A stretch of DNA of 55,914 nt from Bacteroidales bacterium (GTDB lineage: Bacteria > Bacteroidota > Bacteroidia > Bacteroidales > UBA10428), in NCBI GenBank assembly GCA_016934055.1, contig JAFGTR010000123.1:1-55914 (forward strand). Reading direction: 5' to 3'. Below the pieces are notes generated by a model that saw only the letters and a program-made list of their open reading frames with translations, did not search any database and was not told the DNA's origin. The position numbers were made by a program, and so were the translations under genes. Positions 25,392 to 33,217 of this stretch are shown piece after piece (position 1 is the first letter of the stretch; every line of letters begins with the position of its first letter).

Positions 25392-28190
25392 ATGTCAAAT
25401 AATACAACTGTTAAACTCCTGAACCGATTCCGGTCATATTTCATCCTGGGGGTTTTCTTTTTTGTTGCAACCCTGATATTGCGATGCTTCGATTATTGTT
25501 TACTGGCGCCTTTATTCAGCATTTCGGGAAACCCGGTATTGTTTTTCAGGTGTGTTCTGAATGATGCCTTATGGTGCGGCGCAATAATATTGCTGTTTTC
25601 CCCTCTCAATTACCTGTTAAGCCGTGATTCCCAAAGCCTCTCCACACTTTTTTTCTCAATATTCTTTGCCGTATTGTTCCTGTTTCAGATTGTGCTTGTC
25701 ATTTTTGCATTCAACAGCGGAAAGTTGCTTGATAAGGAAATTTTAATGAGGCCCTGCTCTGAGATAATTTTTACTATCAAAAGTTATGGCAGTCTTTATC
25801 TTTATATTTTTTTATGTGGCGCAATAATATTTACATACTCTGCGCTTTCAATAATACTTGTGAGAAAAACAGGACAACGGTTTAAACTCTTTTTTGCCAT
25901 TTCCGTCCTGCTTATTTCACTCTCTGTTGCATTGTTACACATATCTGTTAAAAGCTATAACCGTCGCGGACTAACTGACAGGTTCACCATCAACAGAGCC
26001 TTATATTTTTTATATGACATCATTCATTATTCTATAGATAGTTCGGAAGAAGAATACAATATTAAAGATTTCCTGCCGGTCTTTGAAGCTGAATATCCCC
26101 TTTGGGAAAAGGTCGATCCTGAATACCCTTTTATGCGCAAAGACAATACGCCCGATGTTTTATCACCTTTTTTTAATACAGGAGAGAAAAGGCCAAATAT
26201 AGTTCTTGTAATCGTGGAAAGCCTTGGACGCGGGATCAGCGGAAAGGAAGCCATATCGGGCAGTTTCACCCCGTTCCTCGATTCTCTTGCCAATCACAGC
26301 CTGTACTGGGAGAATTGCATTACGACTACACAGCGCAGTTTCGGCATTCTGCCCTCCCTTTTAGGTTCCCTGCCTAACGGAAATACAGGATTTCAATTTG
26401 GTGATATGCCGGAGCACACCAGCATCGTGCGTTTGTTAAATGAAAATCAGTATAAAACAAATCTGTTCTATGCGGGTTATTATGGCTTCGATTGTGTCAT
26501 GGACTTTATGGACCTGCAGGATGTTGATTATTATGCAGCATACTATGAACAGTATGAAAATGATCCCGAAAAAGAAAAAAAAGGTACAGAATGGGGATAT
26601 CATGATGCCGTCATGTTTAATAAATCACTAGAAGATCCGGCATTACAGTATGATAAAAATGTTTTCAATGTATATGTTACAGTTTCAACACATGGCAAAT
26701 TAGAAATTCCTGAAAAGGATAAGTACATAAAACGGGCTCATGTTATCAATCAGAAATTATCCCAGGAGCAGCAAAAAGCCAATCGTTCAAAACTTAACAT
26801 TCTGGCTTCTTTCGTATACACTGACGACGCATTGCGGCAATTCATCAACGGATACAAAAAGCGTCCTGATTTTGAGAACACCATTTTTATAATCACCGGG
26901 GATCATTATGTCTCAACCTTTGGTATCAGGAATCCATTGGACCTTTACCGTGTCCCGTTAATCATATACTCACCCCTGCTCAAAACCTCAAAACAATTCC
27001 AATCCCTTGTATCAACACTTGATGTAACACCGTCGCTCTGGACAATGCTGCGAAATCAATATCATTTAACAGCTCCGGAGTATATTGCATGGATTTCAGA
27101 CGGACTTGACACTACACAACATTTTTCCAGCCGGAAAAAAGTATTATTGATGCAGATAAACCGTGATACTGAAGAGTTTGTTTATAATCAATTCTTTTAC
27201 TCTTATGGTTCTGTGTATGAAATTAATGATAATCTTGAACTTACTGAAAGCACTGAAAAAATTCACAGGTTAACAAATAAATATAAGCTGTTCAAGACTG
27301 TGCACAGTTATACATACAACAAACGAAAATTGTTTTATAATCCTTTTCAGCCAACATACAGGCTGATTATTGATAAAGAAATGACATATCCTTATCCCGA
27401 AGAGTTTTTCAATTGCCTTGACAGAAGAAAAACCAACCTTGACAGCCTGTTTTCAACTGTGAAGATTGCAGCAAGCTATAAAATTTGTTTTGATACTATT
27501 TTTGATCATAAATATCCTGCTTTTGTTTTTGAATGCAAAAATGATAATAATGAAAACACCGCTTATTACAGCATAGGGGCAAATTTTCTGATTTACGACG
27601 ATCAGGAGATTCAAAATGGAAAATGGTATGATGTGAAAGTATCACGTGAATTCGACACAAGAGGGGCAAAGGAAATTGAAACTATCACTTATTTTTTAAA
27701 TGGCGGTTCATCGGTCTTAAACCAATACAGGATTAAGAATCAGGTTTACACAATTGAAGGTTTGCCTAATCAATATTTGGTCATTGAACAAAACATTGAT
27801 ACCGGAATTTTAAAATACCGGCCTCCCGTTGAATTTCTAAATTGTATTGAAAGAAAAACAAAAATATTTGACAGGACTTTCTCAAAAATAATGATTATGG
27901 CAGACTTCACATTCAGGTATGATTCCATTGATACATGCCGGTCTCCTTTTATCGTTTTTGAATGCAGAAATGATAATGATGAAAAAGTATTCTATTCAGC
28001 CGAAAAAGCAGAAGATATTATTAAATATCCTGAACAGGGCAAATGGTATGACGTTAAAATATCACGAATAATTAATACCCGTCATGCAAAAGAAATTGAA
28101 TATATTGTTTATTTCCTGAACAGCAACGCGGAGGGAAAATATCAGTATAGCATTAAAAACACTTCCATTGTCCTGAAGGGCTTTCCGTAA
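25392..28190 (+). CDS. LtaS-like phosphoglycerol transferase/sulfatase-fold membrane enzyme with two C-terminal repeats
   Basis: 932 residues, longer than usual for LtaS/MdoB-type enzymes (about 600-650). Five hydrophobic segments occupy about 14-185. An extracytoplasmic alkaline-phosphatase-fold domain follows (about 270-600) with NIVLVIVESLGRG, a candidate Thr nucleophile in TTTQRSFG (about 311-313) and the metal-site motif ITGDHYVS (about 500-507). The C-terminus adds two related units of about 120 residues (about 665-787 and 808-930) that share FxNC, VFEC+ND, GKWYDVK, TRxAKEIE and YFLN. Such enzymes transfer phosphoglycerol or similar head groups from lipids to glycans. The unit pair is not a domain I recognise. 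The stop codon faces that of a GDPD-like lipoprotein 3 bp away. Confidence 0.85.
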   Translation: MSNNTTVKLLNRFRSYFILGVFFFVATLILRCFDYCLLAPLFSISGNPVLFFRCVLNDALWCGAIILLFSPLNYLLSRDSQSLSTLFFSIFFAVLFLFQIVLVIFAFNSGKLLDKEILMRPCSEIIFTIKSYGSLYLYIFLCGAIIFTYSALSIILVRKTGQRFKLFFAISVLLISLSVALLHISVKSYNRRGLTDRFTINRALYFLYDIIHYSIDSSEEEYNIKDFLPVFEAEYPLWEKVDPEYPFMRKDNTPDVLSPFFNTGEKRPNIVLVIVESLGRGISGKEAISGSFTPFLDSLANHSLYWENCITTTQRSFGILPSLLGSLPNGNTGFQFGDMPEHTSIVRLLNENQYKTNLFYAGYYGFDCVMDFMDLQDVDYYAAYYEQYENDPEKEKKGTEWGYHDAVMFNKSLEDPALQYDKNVFNVYVTVSTHGKLEIPEKDKYIKRAHVINQKLSQEQQKANRSKLNILASFVYTDDALRQFINGYKKRPDFENTIFIITGDHYVSTFGIRNPLDLYRVPLIIYSPLLKTSKQFQSLVSTLDVTPSLWTMLRNQYHLTAPEYIAWISDGLDTTQHFSSRKKVLLMQINRDTEEFVYNQFFYSYGSVYEINDNLELTESTEKIHRLTNKYKLFKTVHSYTYNKRKLFYNPFQPTYRLIIDKEMTYPYPEEFFNCLDRRKTNLDSLFSTVKIAASYKICFDTIFDHKYPAFVFECKNDNNENTAYYSIGANFLIYDDQEIQNGKWYDVKVSREFDTRGAKEIETITYFLNGGSSVLNQYRIKNQVYTIEGLPNQYLVIEQNIDTGILKYRPPVEFLNCIERKTKIFDRTFSKIMIMADFTFRYDSIDTCRSPFIVFECRNDNDEKVFYSAEKAEDIIKYPEQGKWYDVKISRIINTRHAKEIEYIVYFLNSNAEGKYQYSIKNTSIVLKGFP

Positions 28191-28193
28191 ATG

Positions 28194-28931
28194 CTACCGC
28201 AAAACACTTTCTTCTAACAAACATACCTGCATTGTTATATCGTTGTTTATATGAGCAACAAGGCTGTCAATATACGACCTGTTCGTTCCGGTATACCATG
28301 TGAGTTTATTAAAATGAGGGAAATATTTATTCATAAAAGCATAATCAGCTTCAACTGATGATATGGCCGAAATCTTATATTTTGTTACATATTCAGTAAT
28401 ATTATCAATCCTGACTTTAACATCTTCATCGGTATTCATGCCACTCAGGTTGATAAAAAAACTTGTATGGCATCCTGCGTCAACGAAGATTTTCATACAT
28501 GATGGCATCCATGATTCGACCACACAGTTGCCAATACTGCTGAAGTCTTTAATAACTGCTATCAAAGCCGAACTGAAGGCTTTGCTGTTATTTTCGTCAA
28601 TATTTTTCAGGTCAAACCAGTAGTAATGAAACTCAGAATCCTGAATTGCCGACATCAGCTGAGGCAGGGTCAATTTAGCGGAATCTTCCTCATCGTGTTT
28701 AACAAACAAGGTATCGTCAAGAAAGAACAGATCAATCTCCAGTCCCCTGCATTTATTTCCCACCCGGTGTACTTTTTCAATCGTATTGACACGGTGACAC
28801 CAGAACTTTTCAGAAAACCACGATCCTTTTTCTGTTACCGGTGAAGAGACACCCTTATTATCCCCCCTGCATGAAATCATCAGAAAACATGAATACAACA
28901 ACAGCATAAGAGGATATCGGCTGTAATTCAT
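28194..28931 (-). CDS. GDPD-like lipoprotein
   Basis: 245 residues. A lipoprotein signal ends at Cys21 (LMISC). The following domain looks like the TIM-barrel of glycerophosphodiester phosphodiesterases and keeps the core residues in order: His46-Arg47 (CHRVN), Glu65 and Asp67 (GLEIDL) and His79-Asp80 (VKHDEE). It is smaller than typical periplasmic GDPDs, and the second half is divergent, so the substrate is uncertain. If active it would hydrolyse a phosphodiester such as glycerophospho-sugar. It is convergent with the LtaS-like gene, with 3 bp between the stops, so the genes may overlap in their 3' ends but are not one operon. Confidence 0.7.
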   Translation of the reverse strand: MNYSRYPLMLLLYSCFLMISCRGDNKGVSSPVTEKGSWFSEKFWCHRVNTIEKVHRVGNKCRGLEIDLFFLDDTLFVKHDEEDSAKLTLPQLMSAIQDSEFHYYWFDLKNIDENNSKAFSSALIAVIKDFSSIGNCVVESWMPSCMKIFVDAGCHTSFFINLSGMNTDEDVKVRIDNITEYVTKYKISAISSVEADYAFMNKYFPHFNKLTWYTGTNRSYIDSLVAHINNDITMQVCLLEESVLR

Positions 28932-29293
28932 TATCCTATATCGGTTAATTTTTATACCGATTCAAATTTAAACAATTATTCGTTGAAAGATGATCTTAAC
29001 TATTGACTGTAACGTTTTATAATTATATCAACTGCACTGATACAACGTAATCATTCCCTCAGTATATTTACATATAGTCCCAAAATGAATAACTAAGTAT
29101 ATGTTTTTTTTGTAAGCCTGACTGCCGTCAGACAGGTTGTCCGTTGTCTGGCATCAGTTACCGGATGCAGGTTGTCTTTCTTCTTTGTTCTTTATTCTTT
29201 GTTCTTGCCTGCAGACTGTTAAAAATTTTATTTACAGATAAAAACAATCCGGCTGCATAAGGGTATTTATAAGTACATCTTTGGTGCAGCAAA
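28932..29293. other. 362-bp spacer with a palindrome and T-rich repeat
   Basis: No gene is visible. It contains a palindrome of the CCTGNCTG/CAGNCAGG type (29118-29137) that resembles the 13561 and 13638 arms. A short run of TTCTTTGTTC-like words follows (about 29174-29206). It lies downstream of the sugar-phosphate transferase gene (minus) and upstream of the GDPD-like gene (minus). Confidence 0.5.
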
Positions 29294-30334
29294 TTATAAT
29301 CCCTTTGCCACAAGCACCGTTTTGATGGTTCCGAGGAATATTCTGAAATCATTGACGAGAGACCAGTTTTCAACATATTCGCGATCGAGTTGCATCCATG
29401 TGTCAAAAGGCACTTTATTCCTTTCAGGTTGAATCTGCCATACACAGGTGAGTCCCGGTTTTACGCACAAACGCTTAAGGTGCCATTCGTCCTGTGCCAG
29501 CACTTCCTCAGGTTGCATGGGCCTTGGTCCGATGAGCGACATCTCACCTTTCATAACGTTGTACAGCTGGGGTATCTCATCAAAACCGGTTTTTCTCAGG
29601 ATACGTCCGAAACCTGTAATCCTCGGATCATTGGCTATTTTAAAGGCAGGACCATCAGCTTCATTGTATCTGGCCAGTGCTTCTTTTTGCTTTTCAGCAT
29701 CAGCCACCATCGTCCTGAATTTGTACATGTAAAACCTTCTGCCTCTCAGTCCTACCCGTTGTTGTTTGAAAAATACCGGTCCGGGAGAAGTCAATTTTAT
29801 CAGTGCGGCAATCAACAGAAAAAAGGGCGATAACAGGAAAAGGGCTAAATAAGCGAATGTCATCTCTATGATGGATTTCAAAACATAGCCTGTACGCCGC
29901 CTGGGATTGGTTTCCAACACATAAAAGAAATACTCAGCCACGAACATGCATCCTGATATAGGAACTTTCGGGTTGTTCTGGTCGGGCTGCAGCAATAAGG
30001 AAACACCAAACTGATTGCATATTTCAGCCAGTTCAAAAAGATATTCATCCGATAACGATGAAGTACAGCATACGATTTCGTCAATGGTATCAAACCTCAA
30101 CAGGCTTCTGATATTTGCAGTTAAAGGATATATTCTGGAATTATCATGAAACATTGCCCTGACAACGGGAGAATCGGTAACAATATATATGACATGAACA
30201 CCCCATTTATCTTTCAGCATCAGTTCATCGAGCATGTCCAGATGCTCTTCATCCACAATAACCATCAGTTTGTTAATATGATAATCTGTGTTTGTCTTAA
30301 AACCAAGGCTGTTAATCGAACGCGATGATGTCAT
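29294..30334 (-). CDS. Polyprenyl-phosphate sugar-1-phosphate transferase (WbaP/WcaJ-like), short form
   Basis: 346 residues. The C-terminal half is a complete bacterial sugar transferase domain: one membrane segment (about 150-172), then FKQQRVG and YKFRTM (about 188-208), FDEIPQLYNVMKGEMSLIGPRP (in part, about 252-275) and PGLTCVWQI (about 296). The N-terminal half is a CoA-binding-like Rossmann segment. The four or five N-terminal membrane helices that most family members carry before it are absent. The enzyme should start a lipid-linked glycan by moving sugar-1-phosphate to undecaprenyl phosphate. No other glycan-assembly gene is next to it, so it is an orphan in this window. Confidence 0.88.
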   Translation of the reverse strand: MTSSRSINSLGFKTNTDYHINKLMVIVDEEHLDMLDELMLKDKWGVHVIYIVTDSPVVRAMFHDNSRIYPLTANIRSLLRFDTIDEIVCCTSSLSDEYLFELAEICNQFGVSLLLQPDQNNPKVPISGCMFVAEYFFYVLETNPRRRTGYVLKSIIEMTFAYLALFLLSPFFLLIAALIKLTSPGPVFFKQQRVGLRGRRFYMYKFRTMVADAEKQKEALARYNEADGPAFKIANDPRITGFGRILRKTGFDEIPQLYNVMKGEMSLIGPRPMQPEEVLAQDEWHLKRLCVKPGLTCVWQIQPERNKVPFDTWMQLDREYVENWSLVNDFRIFLGTIKTVLVAKGL

Positions 30335-30693
30335 AATTCCCGGTATAGTATTTATATATTCTGATTATTCATACTGCCTGAAAACATAAATGTTTTCATA
30401 TTATTACGAGATGACAGATTCCTTTGACGAGCATACCGGATTGATTAATGTAAGTATCTGAAGCAGGAATTTCAGAGTTTTACGGTTTATGGATAACATA
30501 CGATGGGGATAAAGTTCCTGCTTCATTCAGTCCTTTCAGCTTAAGTTGTTCCAAGGTCAAACGGGGGACAGGGTAATGATGTCTCCCGGTCAGTGGAAGA
30601 ATGTATCATTCGCTTAAGTGAAACACGTAATTTAATACCGGCCTGTCCATTTTGGGGTATAAAAACGTATTTTCGCAGCTAAATAAAGTTCAC
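30335..30693 (+). other. Structured leader before the NfnA-like gene
   Basis: A 359-bp region without a gene. A perfect 11-bp stem pairs 30459-30469 with 30515-30525 around a 45-nt loop. A second fold pairs TTCCA (30549-30553) with TGGAA (30594-30598) and CGGGGGACA (30562-30570) with TGTCTCCCG (30580-30588), with one G-U pair. The two stems are in tandem and end about 95 bp before the ATG at 30694. I do not recognise a named riboswitch. A TATTTTCG word (30668-30675) could be a -7 box; if so, the folds would be upstream DNA and not RNA. Confidence 0.45.
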
Positions 30694-31518
30694 ATGAATC
30701 GTGTTATTGCAAAAGAGTATCTTTCACCGTATGTTGCTCAGATAATTATACATGCACCTCTCATTGCACGTAAGAGACAGGCAGGCCATTTCGTGATAAT
30801 AAAGATCGGGGAAAAAGGAGAACGTATTCCCCTGACCATTGCCAAAGCCGATGCCGATAAAGGCACCATAACACTTATTGTACAAAAGGTAGGGCTGACC
30901 AGTCATAAAGTGGCTTCATTGAATGCAGGCGATGAAATTGATGTTGTCGGTCCCCTTGGTAATGCCACGCACATAGAAAAAGTTGGTACGGTGCTTTGCG
31001 CGGGCGGTGGTGTTGGGATAGCCCCCTTGCTGCCCATTGTTGAAGCCATGAAAAAAGCCGGTAACAAGATCATCAGTATTCTTGCTGCCAAATCAAAAGA
31101 CCTGCTCATTCTGGAAAACGAAATCCGCAGTCATTCGGATGAATTAATCATCATGACCGATGATGGCAGTTTCGGACAAAAAGGGCTGATAACAGCGGGC
31201 ATGGAAGAGATCCTTAAAGCGCAAAAGATTGATCTTTGCGTTACCATAGGCCCCACCATTATGATGAAATATGCGAGCCTTCTGACAAAAAAATATAATG
31301 TACCAACCATAGCCAGTCTGAATACCATCATGGTGGATGGTACCGGAATGTGCGGAGCCTGCAGGGTAACTGTTGGCGGCCAGGTGAAATTTGCCTGCGT
31401 TGACGGACCTGAATTCAACGCTCACGAAGTTGATTTTGATGAATTGCTGATGCGTCTTGGCGGCTATAAAAATGAAGAATCACAGCGCTATCAGAAAGAG
31501 CTTGAAAAAACACGATAG
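30694..31518 (+). CDS. NfnA/SudB-like FAD/NAD(P)-binding, [2Fe-2S] subunit
   Basis: About 274 residues from the ATG at 30694; the TTG at 30652 is not preferred because the conserved barrel begins with MNRVIAKEYLSP. An FAD-binding barrel (about 1-95, with RIPLTIAKAD) is followed by a nucleotide-binding domain with AGGGVGIAPLLPI (about 104-116). A C-terminal [2Fe-2S] region has GTGMCGACRVTV and FACVDGP, three visible Cys plus nearby acidic residues. The family includes NfnA, SudB and PyrK-like proteins. It lies 8 bp before its partner gene, so the two form an operon that couples NADH, NADPH and ferredoxin. Confidence 0.88.
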   Translation: MNRVIAKEYLSPYVAQIIIHAPLIARKRQAGHFVIIKIGEKGERIPLTIAKADADKGTITLIVQKVGLTSHKVASLNAGDEIDVVGPLGNATHIEKVGTVLCAGGGVGIAPLLPIVEAMKKAGNKIISILAAKSKDLLILENEIRSHSDELIIMTDDGSFGQKGLITAGMEEILKAQKIDLCVTIGPTIMMKYASLLTKKYNVPTIASLNTIMVDGTGMCGACRVTVGGQVKFACVDGPEFNAHEVDFDELLMRLGGYKNEESQRYQKELEKTR

Positions 31519-31526
31519 GAAACATT

Positions 31527-33020
31527 ATGGTTGAGCAGAATGACAACAGCCATCGGGGATTGCGCGAAGAAGCATGGCGTAAAGAACTGAAAAAAAGCAT
31601 ACCGGCCAGGGAACGGACAGCCATTGATCGTGTTAAGATGACGGAAGAAGATGCCGCTTTGCGCATAAAAGGACATATGGAAGTCAATAAGGGCATTACT
31701 GCCGAAATGGCCATGCAGGAAGCCAGAAGATGTCTCGACTGTCCTGACCCGCAATGCATAAAAGGTTGTCCTGTAGGTGTTGATATCCCTACATTTATTA
31801 AATATATTGAAGCAGGTGCCTTCGCAAGTGCCGTTGCCTCTATTAAAGAGAGCAACGTATTCCCTTCGATATGCGGCAGGGTATGCCCGCAGGAAATACA
31901 GTGCGAAGCGAATTGCATCTATGCCAAAAAACTGAATAAAGAACCTGTTGCCATAGGATATCTTGAAAGGTTTGTTGCCGATTATGAATATATGGCAAGT
32001 CGCGTAACACCACCTGAAACAGCGCCATCCAATCATACCAGAATTGCCATCATCGGATCGGGCCCGGCAGGGCTGGCTGCTGCTGGCGACCTGGTCAAAC
32101 ACGGTTATGAAGTCACTGTTTTTGAGGCTCTTCACGAATTTGGCGGTGTGTTGCGCTATGGGATACCTGAGTTCAGGCTCCCAAAATATATAATTGACAG
32201 GGAAATCAAGAACCTGCAAAAGATGGGCGTGAAATTTGAGAGAAATATTATTGTTGGCAAAACTGTTACCTTCAGCGATCTTGAAGATGAAGGCTTTCGT
32301 GCTTTCTTTGTTGGCAGCGGTGCAGGACTGCCCAATTTTATGAACATCCCCGGTGAAAACCTAAATGGCGTCTTGTCCTCCAACGAATATCTGACCCGCG
32401 TTAACCTGATGGGCGCAGACAAACCTGACCATGATACACCGGTTTACTTCGGTAAGAATGTGGCCGTGATCGGCGGCGGGAATACCGCCATGGACTCGGT
32501 AAGAACAGCAAAAAGGCTGGGAGCCGACAGGGCTATGATCATTTACCGCAGGTCATTTGATGAAATGCCCGCTCGCCAGGAAGAGATCCGTCATGCTCTT
32601 GAAGAAGGGATTGAATTTCTGAACCTCCATAATCCGGTTGAGTATATATCCAATGGCAACGGCCATGTCAGCCGCATTAAAGTGCAGCGGATGATGCTTT
32701 CAGAACCCGATGCCTCAGGGAGAAAGAAACCTGTGCCCGTTGAAGACTCAGAATATTTTATCGATGCCGACCTGGTCATCGTCAGTGTCGGCGTTTCGCC
32801 CAATCCGCTGGTACCCCGGAGCATGCCCGGGCTGCACGTCAGCCCGTCGGGTACAATCCTGGTCAATGCCGGGGAAATGAACTCCAATATCGAAGGAGTT
32901 TTTGCGGGGGGTGATATTGTCAGGGGCGGGGCAACTGTCATCCTGGCGATGGGCGATGGCCGCAGGGCAGCGCAGGGGATACACGAATACCTGCAGAAGA
33001 AGGCAAAGTCCGTTGAATGA
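31527..33020 (+). CDS. NfnB/GltD-like NADPH-dependent flavoprotein with two 4Fe-4S sites
   Basis: 497 residues. An N-terminal iron-sulfur region (about 70-140) contains RRCLDCPDPQCIKGCPVG and VCPQEIQCEANC, suited to two 4Fe-4S clusters. It is followed by the FAD-binding fold IIGSGPAGLAAAG (about 174-186) and the NADPH-binding fold VIGGGNTAMDSVRTAKRLG (about 314-332), the typical GltD arrangement. With the gene before it, it should form NfnAB (electron-bifurcating NADH-dependent ferredoxin:NADP oxidoreductase) or SudAB. Sequence alone does not separate those. No glutamate synthase large subunit (GltB) is nearby, which argues against GltD. The pair suggests an anaerobic life style. Confidence 0.9.
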   Translation: MVEQNDNSHRGLREEAWRKELKKSIPARERTAIDRVKMTEEDAALRIKGHMEVNKGITAEMAMQEARRCLDCPDPQCIKGCPVGVDIPTFIKYIEAGAFASAVASIKESNVFPSICGRVCPQEIQCEANCIYAKKLNKEPVAIGYLERFVADYEYMASRVTPPETAPSNHTRIAIIGSGPAGLAAAGDLVKHGYEVTVFEALHEFGGVLRYGIPEFRLPKYIIDREIKNLQKMGVKFERNIIVGKTVTFSDLEDEGFRAFFVGSGAGLPNFMNIPGENLNGVLSSNEYLTRVNLMGADKPDHDTPVYFGKNVAVIGGGNTAMDSVRTAKRLGADRAMIIYRRSFDEMPARQEEIRHALEEGIEFLNLHNPVEYISNGNGHVSRIKVQRMMLSEPDASGRKKPVPVEDSEYFIDADLVIVSVGVSPNPLVPRSMPGLHVSPSGTILVNAGEMNSNIEGVFAGGDIVRGGATVILAMGDGRRAAQGIHEYLQKKAKSVE

Positions 33021-33217
33021 TATTTGTCTCGCTGATTTCGCGGGTAAATTCAAAATGTTTTTCTCGCTGATTTCGCAGATGACGCAGATATAATACAAAA
33101 TGATATATTGTGCATCATTTTTCTGAATCACGGGTATGAAACCCCAAAGTCCCGAGAACTCGGGAGAAACTAATTCCGCAGCAGATCTGCGCTATCTGCG
33201 AGACTTTCCTTCAGGGT
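33021..33217. repeat. Spacer with inverted CTCGCNGATTTCGCAGAT-type repeats
   Basis: Two copies of a CTCGCTGATTTCGC word (about 33028-33041 and 33063-33076) are followed by a diverged inverted copy (about 33177-33204). Between them lies a perfect palindrome TCCCGAGAACTCGGGA (33150-33165). The region lies between convergent genes, and the palindrome or the long inverted repeat could end transcription from both sides. No gene is visible. Confidence 0.6.

Noticed and set aside
29158..29445. Minus-strand frame overlapping the end of the sugar transferase gene
   Set aside because: It lies mostly inside the sugar transferase in another frame, and its tail is encoded by the TTCTTTGTTC repeat run.
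31527..33020. Calling the NfnB-like gene glutamate synthase small subunit (gltD)
   Set aside because: The fold is the same, but the partner is an NfnA/SudB-type protein and no GltB gene is adjacent.
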